This document shows positions 35,111 to 44,331 of a DNA stretch of 64,000 nucleotides, piece by piece. This DNA is from Streptomyces griseus subsp. griseus. GTDB taxonomy: Bacteria; Actinomycetota; Actinomycetes; Streptomycetales; Streptomycetaceae. The notes beneath the pieces are model-generated. The model ran no database searches. It was not told where the DNA came from and was given only the letters and a program-made list of their open reading frames with translations. Every line of letters starts with the position of its first letter. Within the stretch, counting starts at the first letter, position 1. The DNA lies in contig NZ_JOJE01000005.1 of assembly GCF_000720255.1 (NCBI RefSeq), forward strand, positions 434,001-498,000, written 5' to 3'. Made by a program: the position numbers and the translations under genes.

Positions 35111-36280
35111 ATGGGTGGCGGGGATCTGGAACTGGGCGAGCTTCTGGCCGCTGCGGAGGCCGCGCCGCCCGGGGAATCCGTCGGCGTAATCGCGCAGGAC
35201 CTGCGCAAGCGCTTCGGGGCGGAGCGTGTGTCGTTCCTGTTCGCCGATCTTGTGGGGCAGCGGTTGCTGCGTCTGACCGCGCCCGCCGAGGGTGACACGG
35301 CGGACGGTGCCGAGCGGATCGATTTGCGAGGCAGCGTCTACGACACGGTTCTCCGCGGCCAGCGCCAGCATGTGGAACCGGACGGCCAGGGCGGCAGACG
35401 CGTGATCTCGCCGGTGACCAACCGCGGCGACTGCATCGGTGTGCTGGAGGTGACGCTGCAGCACACCGACGATACCGTGCTCGGACAGATCAGCGACGCG
35501 GCCCACGCGCTTGCTTACATCATCGTCACGGACCGGCGCTTCACCGATCTGTACCACGCGGGCCGACGCACCACCCGGACCAGCCTGGCCGCCGAGATCC
35601 AGCACCAGTTGCTTCCTTCGGCCTCCTGCTGTGAGGCCCCCCAGTTCACCCTCGCCGCAGGACTGGTGCCGGCCGACGACATCGGCGGCGACACGTACGA
35701 CTACACCCTCGATCGGGACACCCTGCACCTGTCCATCACCGATGCCATGGGGCACGACACCGACTCCGCCCTGCTGGCCACATTGCTCATGGGTGCGTTG
35801 CGCGGCGCCCGCCGCAGCGGCTGCGACGCGCTCCAGCAGGCCCGGCGTGCCCACGAGGCCCTGCTGACCCACAGTCGCGGACTGGCCACCGGACAACTGC
35901 TGTGCGTCCGCCTCGAGACGGGTACCTGCGAACTGGTCAACGCGGGACATCCCTGGCCTCTGCGCCTGCGCGAGGGCGCCGCCGAGGTCGAGGAGGTCAA
36001 GCTCGCCGTCAACCTGCCGTTCGGCGTGGCAGCGCCCACCTCCTACCGGCTCCAGGAGCTTCAGTTGCGCCCCGGTGACCGCCTGATCCTGCTCACCGAC
36101 GGCATGCAGGAACGCGGTGCCGCGGCTGTCGACCTGGCCTCTCTCGTGCGCGACACCCGCGCCTCACATCCCAGGGAGGCCGTCCGCACCCTGACGACCG
36201 CGGTACTGGATGCGTGCCGGGGCAACCTCAAGGACGACGCCACTGTCCTCGTCCTGGACTGGCACGGTCCCCGGCGATGA
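35111..36280 (+). CDS. SpoIIE-type PP2C phosphatase with GAF-like sensor domain
   Basis: A 389-residue soluble protein. Residues 15-150 resemble a GAF domain (LRKRFGAERVSFLFADLVGQ, VISPVTNRGDCIGVLEVTLQ). Residues 175-385 are a SpoIIE-like PP2C phosphatase with metal-binding aspartates in PADDIGGDTYDY and LSITDAMGHDTDSALLA, GQLLCVRLETGTCELVNAGH and the final KDDATVLVLDW. Such proteins dephosphorylate anti-anti-sigma factors in response to a signal. No anti-sigma kinase or STAS protein is adjacent, so the partner is elsewhere. GGGAGG six bases before 35111 fixes this start over in-frame ATGs upstream. Confidence 0.9.
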   Translation: MGGGDLELGELLAAAEAAPPGESVGVIAQDLRKRFGAERVSFLFADLVGQRLLRLTAPAEGDTADGAERIDLRGSVYDTVLRGQRQHVEPDGQGGRRVISPVTNRGDCIGVLEVTLQHTDDTVLGQISDAAHALAYIIVTDRRFTDLYHAGRRTTRTSLAAEIQHQLLPSASCCEAPQFTLAAGLVPADDIGGDTYDYTLDRDTLHLSITDAMGHDTDSALLATLLMGALRGARRSGCDALQQARRAHEALLTHSRGLATGQLLCVRLETGTCELVNAGHPWPLRLREGAAEVEEVKLAVNLPFGVAAPTSYRLQELQLRPGDRLILLTDGMQERGAAAVDLASLVRDTRASHPREAVRTLTTAVLDACRGNLKDDATVLVLDWHGPRR

Positions 36281-36890
36281 CCGACCGGCCATACCGACCC
36301 GCCCCGTGAACCTTGCTCTCAGTCTGCGGCCTGCCGCCACCGTCTTGCTCCGGGATGGTCGAGTGCCCCGACTCGGGCCGGCGGGTGTGGCCCTGTCGGA
36401 TCTGATCTTGGCTGAGTTGCGTGCCGCGTTGGCGCGTCGCGCGTAAACGATCCCGGTCGCTTTCGCGCCGGAGACCGACCGACCCGGTCCTGCACCGAGC
36501 GGCGGCGCGTCCTGCGCCGTCTCGGGGCAGTGACCGTCACCTCGTATGCGGGAGCCGTGCACATGTGATCGGGTCGAACACCGCTGCACGGATGGGCGAT
36601 TTGGGCGTGGCCGGAGGACTGACATCCCGTGGCCCCTTCGCCCATGTCCGCATGATCTGAGGGTGAGGGAGAGGCGGAGCGGGTGGAGCGGACGCAGCCG
36701 GGAACCGAGGCGCTCACCGGTGTTGGGCATTGGTGACCGCGGCACTTCCCTGAGCCGAACAACGCTTCGGCCCCCTCGGCGGTCAGGGTCGGGGAGATCC
36801 CGGACGTCGGCTCGACCTCGACGGAGTGATGACCGTTCCTTGCCGACGGCTTTGCGTCCATGCGCAGGTATCCAGGGAAGACGAACCACC
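36281..36890. other. Intergenic region before the malic enzyme gene
   Basis: A 610-bp stretch. Open frames exist on both strands but have no recognisable domain and no credible ribosome site. The promoter of the malic enzyme gene must lie here. Confidence 0.45.
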
Positions 36891-38531
36891 ATGACAGTGA
36901 ACGAATCCCCTCGCGGCACAGCCCTGCTCGCAGATCCCCTGCGCAACAAAGGCACCGCCTTCGACCCCCAGGAGCGGGCCGCGCTCGGTCTCGACGGGCT
37001 GCTTCCGCCCGCCGTGGAAACGCTCGACGAACAGGCCGACCGCGCGTACGAGGCGTTCCTGGGCTACGACAAGCCGCTGAACCGGCACATCTACCTGCGC
37101 CAGCTGCAGGACACCAATGAGATCCTCTTCCACCGCTTGGTCACTGGCCACCTGGAGGAGATGCTGCCCGTCGTCTACACGCCGACCGTCGGCGAGGCGT
37201 GCCGGCGCTTCAGCGAGATCTACCGCCGCCCGCGCGGGTTGTTCCTGTCGTACGAGGACCGGCACCGCTTCCGGGAGATCCTGCGCAACCGCCCGCACCC
37301 GGCCGTGGACGTCATCGTCGTCACCGACGGTCAGCGCATCCTGGGGCTGGGCGACCAGGGTGTCGGCGGAATGGGCATCCCGATCGGCAAGCTGAGCCTC
37401 TACACCGCCATCGGCGGCATCCATCCGGCGCGTACGCTGCCGATCTTCCTGGACGCCGGGACGGACAACGAGGAGTTGTTGGCCGATCCGCACTACCTGG
37501 GCCGCCGGGAGCGCCGCGTCACGGGCGCCGCGTACGAGGAGCTGGTGGAGTCGCTGGTGTCGGCGGTGGAGGCCGAACTGCCCGGCACGCTGCTGCAGTG
37601 GGAGGACTTCGCGACCGCCCACGCCCGCCCGATCCTCACCCGCTACCAGGACCGGCTGCTGACCTTCAACGACGACATCCAGGGCACGGCCGGCGTCGTT
37701 CTCGGGGCGCTGACCACGGCCACCACGGTCGCGGGCACCCGCCTGACCGACCAGCGGATCGTGATCCTCGGTGCGGGCTCCGCGGCGGTCGGGGTGGCCG
37801 ACATGATCCGTACGGCGATGACGGAGGACGGCCTGTCGCAGGACGAGGCCCGCTCACGCTTCTGGTTCGTGGACGTCGAGGGACTGCTGGTGGCCTCACG
37901 CGACGGGCTCAGCGAGGAGCAGCGCGTGTACGCCCGCAGCGACGAGCAGGAGTCGTACGGCCTTGCCGAGGTAGTCCGCCGGGTGGAGCCGACCGTACTG
38001 ATCGGCCTGTCCACCGCGAAGGGCGCCTTCACCGAGGAGATCGTCCGGCAGATGGCGTCCGTTTGCGATCGGCCGGTGATCTTCCCCCTGTCCAACCCGA
38101 CCTCGCACTCCGAGGCAGACCCGGCCGACCTCGCCCGCTGGACGGACGGCAGGGCCCTGGTCGCCACCGGCTCGCCGTTCCCGCCCCTGAAAATCGACGG
38201 CCGCGAAGTACCGGTGGCGCAGGCCAACAACGTGTACGTCTTCCCGGCCATCGGCCTCGCAGTGGCGGCCGCCCGGGCGACCCGGGTCACCGACCGGATG
38301 ATGGTCGCCGCCGCCCGCGCCGTGGGCCGGTGCGCCGCAGGATCCGCAACGGACGACGTCGGCCCCGCACCGCTGCTGCCACCACTGCGGGACATGCGCG
38401 AGGCTGCCCGGGAGATCGCCGTGGCCGCGGCGGTGGCGGCCGTCGAAGACGGCGTCGCACCGGATGCGACCGAGGAGGATCTGCGGGCGGCCGTCGTACG
38501 CACCCAGTGGACCCCGCAGTACGAACGATGA
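36891..38531 (+). CDS. NAD-type malic enzyme (malate dehydrogenase, oxaloacetate-decarboxylating)
   Basis: A 546-residue enzyme of the long malic enzyme form. Diagnostic segments: LQDTNEILFHRLV, VVYTPTVGEACRRFSE with the catalytic tyrosine, RGLFLSYEDR, GIPIGKLSLYTAIGGI (GlyxGlyxxx-lysine region), the signature FNDDIQGTAGVVLGAL with metal-binding aspartates, the NAD fold ILGAGSAAVGVADMI and PLSNPTSHSEADPADL. It turns L-malate into pyruvate and CO2. The length is close to the 540-565 residues of bacterial MaeA-type enzymes. It stands alone, which fits an anaplerotic housekeeping role, but it sits inside the accessory segment. Confidence 0.93.
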   Translation: MTVNESPRGTALLADPLRNKGTAFDPQERAALGLDGLLPPAVETLDEQADRAYEAFLGYDKPLNRHIYLRQLQDTNEILFHRLVTGHLEEMLPVVYTPTVGEACRRFSEIYRRPRGLFLSYEDRHRFREILRNRPHPAVDVIVVTDGQRILGLGDQGVGGMGIPIGKLSLYTAIGGIHPARTLPIFLDAGTDNEELLADPHYLGRRERRVTGAAYEELVESLVSAVEAELPGTLLQWEDFATAHARPILTRYQDRLLTFNDDIQGTAGVVLGALTTATTVAGTRLTDQRIVILGAGSAAVGVADMIRTAMTEDGLSQDEARSRFWFVDVEGLLVASRDGLSEEQRVYARSDEQESYGLAEVVRRVEPTVLIGLSTAKGAFTEEIVRQMASVCDRPVIFPLSNPTSHSEADPADLARWTDGRALVATGSPFPPLKIDGREVPVAQANNVYVFPAIGLAVAAARATRVTDRMMVAAARAVGRCAAGSATDDVGPAPLLPPLRDMREAAREIAVAAAVAAVEDGVAPDATEEDLRAAVVRTQWTPQYER

Positions 38532-38879
38532 CCTCATGCCGCATCAGGTCATCCGCCTTGCCGTGTTCGCTCCGCCACCGGGCGCCTCACCCGCGGCGGC
38601 AGCGTCGGCGAGATCACGATCAATGAAGCGGGAGCTGCCATAATCGCAGTTCAATGCGAGTATGCGGCCCGCTCCAGACGGCTGCTCGGGGCCTGGAGCG
38701 TCCAACGAGCGTCACGACGCAGAGTCTCGTCCCGGCCGAATCAGGCAGGCCGCAGCGCCCTGACTCCATCAGGAGGATGTCGGCGGCGGCTGGCTGGAGA
38801 TGTCAACAGTAGGTTCGGCGAGAGGTCCGGGGAAACGGACCGGGAGTAATCCCGGCACCACGCCCCGGGCCACCTCGGC
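38532..38879. other. Spacer after the malic enzyme gene
   Basis: No gene is supported. It holds junction motif copy E at 38695 and leads into an IS630-type remnant. Confidence 0.45.
38695..38716 (+). repeat. 11-bp tandem junction motif, copy E
   Basis: GGAGCGTCCAACGAGCGTCACG, with C at the variable position. It precedes the IS630-type remnant. Confidence 0.65.
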
Positions 38880-39175
38880 AACGAGGCCGGTTTCTCGATG
38901 ACGCCACCGACCGCCCATACCTGGTCCCACTGCGGCCGTACTCCCGTCGTGCGCGTTCGGGGCCGCTCACGGCGCCGCTTATCCAGCAACTCGGCGGCCC
39001 GATCGTTCTGGTCTGGGACACCCTCCCACGATCAACCGCGCTTTGGCCGACCCCCATGACCTGATCACCGCCGTCCGGCGAGGCTTGCGTCAGTTCCCGT
39101 ACCGCCACGACCTCCTCGACGGCTGCCTCACCGGAGCTGGACTCGCGCTCGCCCCACCATGACGACATCACTTAC
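38880..39175 (+). mobile_element. IS630-family transposase remnant
   Basis: Pieces of an IS630 transposase in changing frames: GFSMTPPTAHTWSHCGRTPV and VVRVRGRSRRR, then IQQLGGPIVLVWDTLPR (DDE-domain strand with the second aspartate), then ADPHDLITAVRRGLRQFPYR with a C-terminal tail like HDDIT. Internal parts, including the NxH and PDLNPIE blocks, are deleted. It directly precedes the second copy of the 151-bp repeat. Confidence 0.75.
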
Positions 39176-39324
39176 GGCCGGCTGCCGATCGACCCGCGCT
39201 ATCTGATCCAGGACGACCGCGTCAGGCTCCGTCAGAATCAGCGTCGAACGAGCGTCAAACATTTCCCGACCCCGTCCCTCACGGAGTTGAGGCAGAGCGT
39301 TCTCGACCCGTGCCCCGCTGCGAA
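39174..39324 (+). repeat. 151-bp direct repeat, copy 2
   Basis: Near-identical to 34653-34803 in the same orientation. On the minus strand it supplies the last 29 or so codons of the truncated TrmA-family methyltransferase. It contains junction motif copy F and begins where the IS630 remnant ends. Confidence 0.85.
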
Positions 39325-40575
39325 ACGCCCTTTGCTGCGGAAGTACGCCAGGTCCCGGGCCAGCGCCGCCGGGTCGCAGGCCACGTACGCGATCCGGCGT
39401 GCCCCGAGGGAAGCGAGGTGTTCGACGGTCTTCCGGCCGGCCCCCGCGCGCGGCGGGTCCAGGACGATCAGGTCGACCTCGGTGATCCCCGTGCGCGGCA
39501 GTACGGCCTCGACCTTGCCCTGCTCGATCCGCACGCGGTCGAAGTCGGCGAGGTTGTGGCGGGCGTCCTCGACGGCGCGCTTGCCGGACTCGATGCCGAG
39601 CACGGCGCCCTTCTCGCCGAGCCGGTCGGCGAGGGCGCCCGCGAAGAGGCCGACGCCGCAGTACAGGTCCAGCGCCATCTCGCCCTTGCGCGGCAGCAGG
39701 CCCTGCATGACGGCCGTGATCAGAGTGTCCGCGGCCTTCGGGTGGACCTGCCAGAAGCCGCCGCTGCCGACGCGGTAGGTACGGTCGTCCGCGCGTTCGC
39801 GGACAAAGGGGCGGCCGTGGACGCGGTGGACGCCCCCGTCCTTCTCCCCGACCCGCATGACGGACACGGGCCGGTCCAGCTCGACGATGGGCAGGCGCGC
39901 GCCCGGCCGTGGCGTCAGGATGACCTGGCGGTCCTGTGAACCGGTCGCCGCGATCGCCTCGACCGACTCCATGCCGGTCCAGTCGCGCTTCTCGACGCCC
40001 AGCTCGTCGACGCCCGGCGCGGCGATCATGCAGTGGTCGATCCGCTCCACCTCGTGCGAGCGGTGCCGGCGCAGACCGGCGTGGCCCTCGGCGTCGACGG
40101 CGTACTGCACACGCGTCCGCCACCCGGGCACCTCACCGGCCGGCAGCTTGTCGCCCTCGGCCGGCATCACCGTGCCGTCCCAGCCGGCCTCCTCGGGCGT
40201 GAGGCCCGCGAGCCGCTGGAGCTGTTCGGCGATCACCTCGCCCTTGAGCCGGCGCTGGGCACCGGGCTTGGCGTGCTGCCAGTCGCAGCCGCCGCAGCGG
40301 CCGGGACCCGCGAAGGGACAGGGCGCCTCGACGCGGTCCTTCGACGCCGTCAGCACCTCGACCGCGTCCGCGCGCAGGAAACGGGCCCCCTCCTCGCCCT
40401 CCGTCACACGCGCCACGACGCGCTCGCCCGGCAGCGCGTGACGGACGAACAGCACCTGTCCCTCGGACGTACGGGCGATGCAGTGGCCGCCGTGGGCCAC
40501 GGGGCCGATCTCGACCTCGTACTCCGCCCCGACCAGGGACTTCTCCGCCTGCGGGTTCTTCGGTTCTGCCTGCAT
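39238..40575 (-). CDS. TrmA/RlmD-family RNA uracil-5 methyltransferase with replaced C-terminus
   Basis: 445 residues: an N-terminal TRAM domain ([18 protein letters not shown]), an iron-sulfur motif [15 protein letters not shown], a central domain, and the SAM fold with [28 protein letters not shown] and the nucleophile cysteine in [12 protein letters not shown]. Family members end with about 30 more residues carrying a (F)P...HxE motif in which Glu is the general base. Here the protein instead ends in sequence from the 151-bp repeat ([15 protein letters not shown]...). So it probably lacks activity. The missing type of C-terminus occurs at 8882-8953. The ATG at 40575 is used because the upstream codons lack a ribosome site. 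Confidence 0.88.
   Translation of the reverse strand: MQAEPKNPQAEKSLVGAEYEVEIGPVAHGGHCIARTSEGQVLFVRHALPGERVVARVTEGEEGARFLRADAVEVLTASKDRVEAPCPFAGPGRCGGCDWQHAKPGAQRRLKGEVIAEQLQRLAGLTPEEAGWDGTVMPAEGDKLPAGEVPGWRTRVQYAVDAEGHAGLRRHRSHEVERIDHCMIAAPGVDELGVEKRDWTGMESVEAIAATGSQDRQVILTPRPGARLPIVELDRPVSVMRVGEKDGGVHRVHGRPFVRERADDRTYRVGSGGFWQVHPKAADTLITAVMQGLLPRKGEMALDLYCGVGLFAGALADRLGEKGAVLGIESGKRAVEDARHNLADFDRVRIEQGKVEAVLPRTGITEVDLIVLDPPRAGAGRKTVEHLASLGARRIAYVACDPAALARDLAYFRSKGRFAAGHGSRTLCLNSVRDGVGKCLTLVRR
39239..39260 (+). repeat. 11-bp tandem junction motif, copy F
   Basis: CAGCGTCGAACGAGCGTCAAAC, inside the second 151-bp repeat. It overlaps the stop codon of the methyltransferase gene, whose last residues (LTLVRR) are encoded by it. 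Confidence 0.65.
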
Positions 40576-40690
40576 GGCGGGGTGACTCCAGATCGAGAAG
40601 GGGGAACGGCCGGACAACAGCCCACCAGTCTACGTGGGTGCCCTCCGGCCGTTCACGCGCGCTCCGCGAGCAGCGGCAGCAGACGCGGAC

Positions 40691-42862
40691 TCAGCTCTTC
40701 CCGGAGGTCCCGGAGGTCCCGGAGCCCCCGGAGCTCGTGGAGCTCCCGGAGCTCGTGGAGCTCCCGGAGCTCGTGGAGCTCCCGGAGCTCGTGGAGCTCC
40801 CGGAGCTCGTGGAGCTCCCGGATGCCGACGACTCCTTCGTCCGCTCCCCGAGCGGACCCCGCCGCACCGATCCCGGCGCGTTCCACTCCGCCTGCTTGCG
40901 GGCTCGCCGCCTCGCCGCCTCGGAGGACTGGAGCTGATACGGCACCGACGTCACCATCACGCCCGGCGTGAACAGCAGCCGGCCCTTCAGCCGCAGCGCG
41001 CTCTGGTTGTGGAGCAGGTGCTCGTACCAGTGGCCGACCACGTACTCGGGGATGATCACGGAGACCGCGTCGCGCGGCGACTCCTTGCGCAGGCCCTTGA
41101 CGTACTCGATGATCGGCCGCGTGATCTCGCGGTACGGCGAGTCGAGCACCTTCAGCGGTACGTCGATGCCGCGCCGCTCCCACTCCTCGCGCAGCGCCTT
41201 CGTCTCGGCCGGGTCGACGTTCACGGTGAGCGCCTCCAGGCTGTCCGAGCGCATCAGCTTGGCGTAGGCCAGGGCGCGCAGGGCGGGGCGGTGGATCTTG
41301 GAGACGAGCAGCACCGAACGGACGCGGGACGGGCGGACGCTGTCGTCGCTGGGGCCCTCGGGGGCGGCGAGTTCCGCCGAGACGCCGTCGTAGTGACGGC
41401 GGATCGCGGTCATAGTGGCGTAGAAGATCACCATGCCCAGCAGGGCGACCCAGGCGCCGTGGGTGAACTTGGTGACGAGGACGACGACCAGGACGAGGCC
41501 GGTGAAGAAGGCACCGAAGGCGTTGATGGCGCGCGAGCGCACCATGTGGCGGCGCTTGGCCAGGTCCGTCTCGGTGGCGAGGTGACGGTTCCAGTGCCGG
41601 ACCATGCCGGTCTGGCTGAGCGTGAACGACACGAACACGCCGACGATGTACAGCTGGATCAGCCGGGTCGAGTCCGCGCCGTAGATCCACACCAGCAGCA
41701 CGGCCGCGCCCGCGAGCAGCACGATGCCGTTGGAGAAGGCGAGGCGGTCACCGCGGGTGTGCAGCTGGCGCGGGAGGTAGCGGTCCTGGGCGAGGATCGA
41801 GCCGAGCACCGGGAAGCCGTTGTAGGCGGTGTTGGCCGCCAGGAACAGCACCAGGGCCGTCGCCGCGGCGAGCACGATGAACAGGAAGCTGCCCTTGCCG
41901 AACACGGCCTCGGCTACCTGGGTGATCACCGGGTTCTGTACGTAGCCGGAGCCGACCGCGACACCGTTCTTCAGCAGGTCGGTGGCCGGGTTCTCCGCCA
42001 TCCGCACGTCGGTGACCAGGGCGAGCACGATGATGCCGCAGAACATGGTGACGGCGAGCAGGCCCATCATGGCCAGCGTGGTCGCCGCGTTCTTCGACTT
42101 GGGCTTGCGAAAGGCCGGGACGCCGTTGGAGATCGCCTCGACACCGGTGAGCGCGGCACAGCCGGAGGAGAAGGCACGCAGCAGCAGGAAGACGAGGGCG
42201 AAGCCGGCGAGGCCCTGGTGTTCGGCCTTGATGTGGAACTGTGCCGTCGGCGCCCGCATGGTGTCGCCGAGCACCAGCCCGCGGAACGCGCCCCACGCGA
42301 TCATGATGAAGACGCCCGCGACGAAGACGAACGTGGGAATCGCGAAGAGCTTGCCGGACTCCTTGACGCCGCGCAGGTTCATCAGCGTCAGCAGCACGAT
42401 CACCGCGATCGCGCAGGCCGTCTTGTGCTCGACCACGAACGGGATCGCGGAGCCGAGGTTCTCGATGCCGGAGGCGATCGACACGGCGACGGTGAGGACG
42501 TAGTCGACGAGCAGGGCGCTGGCGACCGTCAGACCCGCCCGGGGGCCGAGGTTGGTGTTGGCCACCTCGTAGTCGCCGCCGCCGCTGGGGTAGGCGTGGA
42601 CGTTCTGCCGGTATGAGGCGACCACCGTGAACATCAGCACGACGACCGCGAGCGCGATCCAGGGGCTGAAGTGGTACGCCGACACGCCCGCGATGGACAG
42701 GACCAGCAGCACCTCGCCTGGCGCGTAAGCGACGGAGGACAGCGGGTCGGAGGCGAAAACGGGTAGGGCGATGCGCTTCGGCAGGAGCGTTTCTCCGAGC
42801 CGATCACTGCGCAGTGCGCGCCCGATCAGAATCCGCTTGGGCACGTCGGTCAGTTTGGACAC
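40691..42862 (-). CDS. APC-family amino acid permease with repetitive C-terminal tail
   Basis: About 723 residues. The first 480 form an APC-superfamily transporter with about 12 transmembrane helices (ALPVFASDPLSSVAYAPGEV, SGGGDYEVANTNLGPRAGL, FLLLRAFSSGCAALTGVEAI). A cytoplasmic domain of some 190 residues follows (VSAELAAPEGPSDDSVRPSR, IIPEYVVGHWYEHLLHNQSA). The end is a Ser/Thr/Gly repeat tail from an 18-bp tandem repeat. The core resembles KUP/KimA-like potassium or amino acid importers of actinobacteria. Two TrkA-type potassium proteins lie close by on the other strand, so potassium uptake is possible. The GTG at 42862 (SKLTDVPKRILIGRAL) is chosen by family; a GTG at 42901 is the alternative. 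Confidence 0.87.
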   Translation of the reverse strand: MSKLTDVPKRILIGRALRSDRLGETLLPKRIALPVFASDPLSSVAYAPGEVLLVLSIAGVSAYHFSPWIALAVVVLMFTVVASYRQNVHAYPSGGGDYEVANTNLGPRAGLTVASALLVDYVLTVAVSIASGIENLGSAIPFVVEHKTACAIAVIVLLTLMNLRGVKESGKLFAIPTFVFVAGVFIMIAWGAFRGLVLGDTMRAPTAQFHIKAEHQGLAGFALVFLLLRAFSSGCAALTGVEAISNGVPAFRKPKSKNAATTLAMMGLLAVTMFCGIIVLALVTDVRMAENPATDLLKNGVAVGSGYVQNPVITQVAEAVFGKGSFLFIVLAAATALVLFLAANTAYNGFPVLGSILAQDRYLPRQLHTRGDRLAFSNGIVLLAGAAVLLVWIYGADSTRLIQLYIVGVFVSFTLSQTGMVRHWNRHLATETDLAKRRHMVRSRAINAFGAFFTGLVLVVVLVTKFTHGAWVALLGMVIFYATMTAIRRHYDGVSAELAAPEGPSDDSVRPSRVRSVLLVSKIHRPALRALAYAKLMRSDSLEALTVNVDPAETKALREEWERRGIDVPLKVLDSPYREITRPIIEYVKGLRKESPRDAVSVIIPEYVVGHWYEHLLHNQSALRLKGRLLFTPGVMVTSVPYQLQSSEAARRRARKQAEWNAPGSVRRGPLGERTKESSASGSSTSSGSSTSSGSSTSSGSSTSSGSSTSSGGSGTSGTSGKS
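40731..40820. repeat. Tandem 18-bp repeat in the permease gene
   Basis: Five perfect units of GAGCTCGTGGAGCTCCCG (plus strand), preceded by 9-bp GGAGGTCCC-like units. On the coding strand each encodes six residues of a Ser/Thr/Gly tail (SSTSSG). Each unit contains palindromic GAGCTC blocks, which would favour slippage and length variation between strains. Confidence 0.9.
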
Positions 42863-43082
42863 AACAGAGGATCGTACGGCGTCGAACACGGGCAGGCCCA
42901 CCGTCCCCCGCGGCTCGGTCCGTCCGGTGTGGTCAGAGCCCCGTCCGTCGCCTCGCCCGTACCCCGGGACCGTTCTGCCTCACGAGTGAAATCCGGGACC
43001 GGAACGCGACGGAAAGCCCGGCCTCGGCCGCTCCCGTGCCTAGATGTCTGGATTCCGTCTGTCCTCGCCCTCGGGAGGTTCC

Positions 43083-43178
43083 ATGCCCGCGATCGCCGTG
43101 CTCGTCGGCGCCGCCGCCGCGCTCCTCGGCCTCGGCTTCCTGACCGTGTGGAGCGTGCGGAGCATCACTCGCCGCTGA
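43083..43178 (+). CDS. Small single-helix membrane protein (31 aa)
   Basis: A 31-codon gene with a strong GGGAGG ribosome site. The product has one hydrophobic helix (AIAVLVGAAAALLGLGFLTV) and a basic end (RSITRR). It sits between the divergent permease gene and a methyltransferase gene. It could be a small regulatory subunit of a transporter, but I recognise no family; length is like KdpF though the sequence is not clearly related. Called on ribosome site, codon bias and position. Confidence 0.6.
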   Translation: MPAIAVLVGAAAALLGLGFLTVWSVRSITRR

Positions 43179-43233
43179 CGGGGAAGGTCCGCTGGGGACG
43201 GGACCGGGGCGGCCCCGCACAGGAAGGACGGCT

Positions 43234-44106
43234 GTGCCGGATCAGGACATCGCGCGAGAGCGCGAGCACGCGAGGGGCCGTCCCCTGTTCGAAGAATGGG
43301 ACGACCACCTGTTCAAGGGCGCGGCCGAGCACTACGAGCGCGGGCGGCTGCCGTACGCGGACGGTCTCGCCGACGTCCTCGCCGCCGAACTGGCGCTCGA
43401 CGGCACGGGCACCCTCGCGGACCTCGGCTGCGGACCGGGCACCCTCGCCCGCCTGCTCGCCGGGCACTTCGCGCGGACCGTCGCGGTGGACCCCGACCCG
43501 GACATGATCGAGCGGGGCCGGGAGCTCGCGGCCACCGCCGGGATCACCACCATCACCTGGCTCACCCGGCCGGCCGAGCGGGTCTCCTTCGAGGACGGTG
43601 AGATCGACATGGCCGTCTTCGGGCAGTCGTTCCACTGGATGGATCGCGCCCGTGTCGCCCGCGACCTGCGCCGGGCCCTGCGAACCGGTGGCCATCTCGT
43701 GCACATCGCCGACGTGAAGACAGAGCGGCCCACGGACGGGGGGATCCCCCGCACGGAGATCGACGCGCTCGTCCGCGAGTACCTGGGCGAGGTCAGACGC
43801 GCCGGCCGCACCCTGCTGCGGCAGGGCACCCCCGGCGACGAGGAGGAGGTACTGGCCCGGACCAGATTCGTCGGACCTCGCCGGATCGTGGTGAAGGGCG
43901 GGGGGACGCTGCACCGTACCGTCGACGACGTCGTCGCGGAGCAGTACTCGATGTCGTTCTCGGTTCCTCACCTGTTCGGCGAGGCCCTTCCGGAGTTCGA
44001 CGCCCGTCTGCGGGAGCTGCTCGCCCGGCACGCCGTCGACGGCGGCTTCGAGGTCGGCCGCCCCGACACGGACGTACGCGTGTGGACCAACCCTCCGCCC
44101 GCCTGA
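43234..44106 (+). CDS. Class I SAM-dependent methyltransferase
   Basis: A 290-residue methyltransferase with motif I LADLGCGPGTLARLLAG (about residue 62-78), the acidic end of strand 2 VAVDPDPDMIERG, motif IV IDMAVFGQSFHWMDR and LRTGGHLVHIAD. The HWMD element is typical of the UbiE/tRNA/trans-aconitate-like small-molecule methyltransferases. The GTG start has AGGAAGGA six bases upstream. It follows the small membrane protein gene by 55 bp and precedes the TrkA pair. Substrate unknown. Confidence 0.88.
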   Translation: MPDQDIAREREHARGRPLFEEWDDHLFKGAAEHYERGRLPYADGLADVLAAELALDGTGTLADLGCGPGTLARLLAGHFARTVAVDPDPDMIERGRELAATAGITTITWLTRPAERVSFEDGEIDMAVFGQSFHWMDRARVARDLRRALRTGGHLVHIADVKTERPTDGGIPRTEIDALVREYLGEVRRAGRTLLRQGTPGDEEEVLARTRFVGPRRIVVKGGGTLHRTVDDVVAEQYSMSFSVPHLFGEALPEFDARLRELLARHAVDGGFEVGRPDTDVRVWTNPPPA

Positions 44107-44331
44107 CGCCTCGGGCGCTTCGGCCGCGCTCGCGCGCTACCGATACGTTGGACGCGGGCAGTCGGCGGCGCGCGCCCCGGCCCCGAGCAGGAGCACAGCC
44201 GGAAATCACCGGCATGATGGTGCCTGGCGGCCCGCACCCAGGCCGTGCCTGTTGTCCGGCGAGCCGAGAGAGGGACATGAGCAAGACGTTGACGCAGACC
44301 GCCCGGTCTGCGGGGAGTGTGGTGTAAGGCC

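Noticed and set aside
40731..40820. Regular 18-bp repeats resembling a short CRISPR array
   Set aside because: The units are directly tandem without spacers and encode an in-frame Ser/Thr/Gly tail of the permease.
40691..42862. tRNA gene as the island attachment site
   Set aside because: I found no tRNA cloverleaf near either boundary; the boundary lies in a protein gene.
43083..43178. The 31-residue protein as KdpF
   Set aside because: Length fits, but the sequence is not KdpF-like and no kdpABC genes follow.
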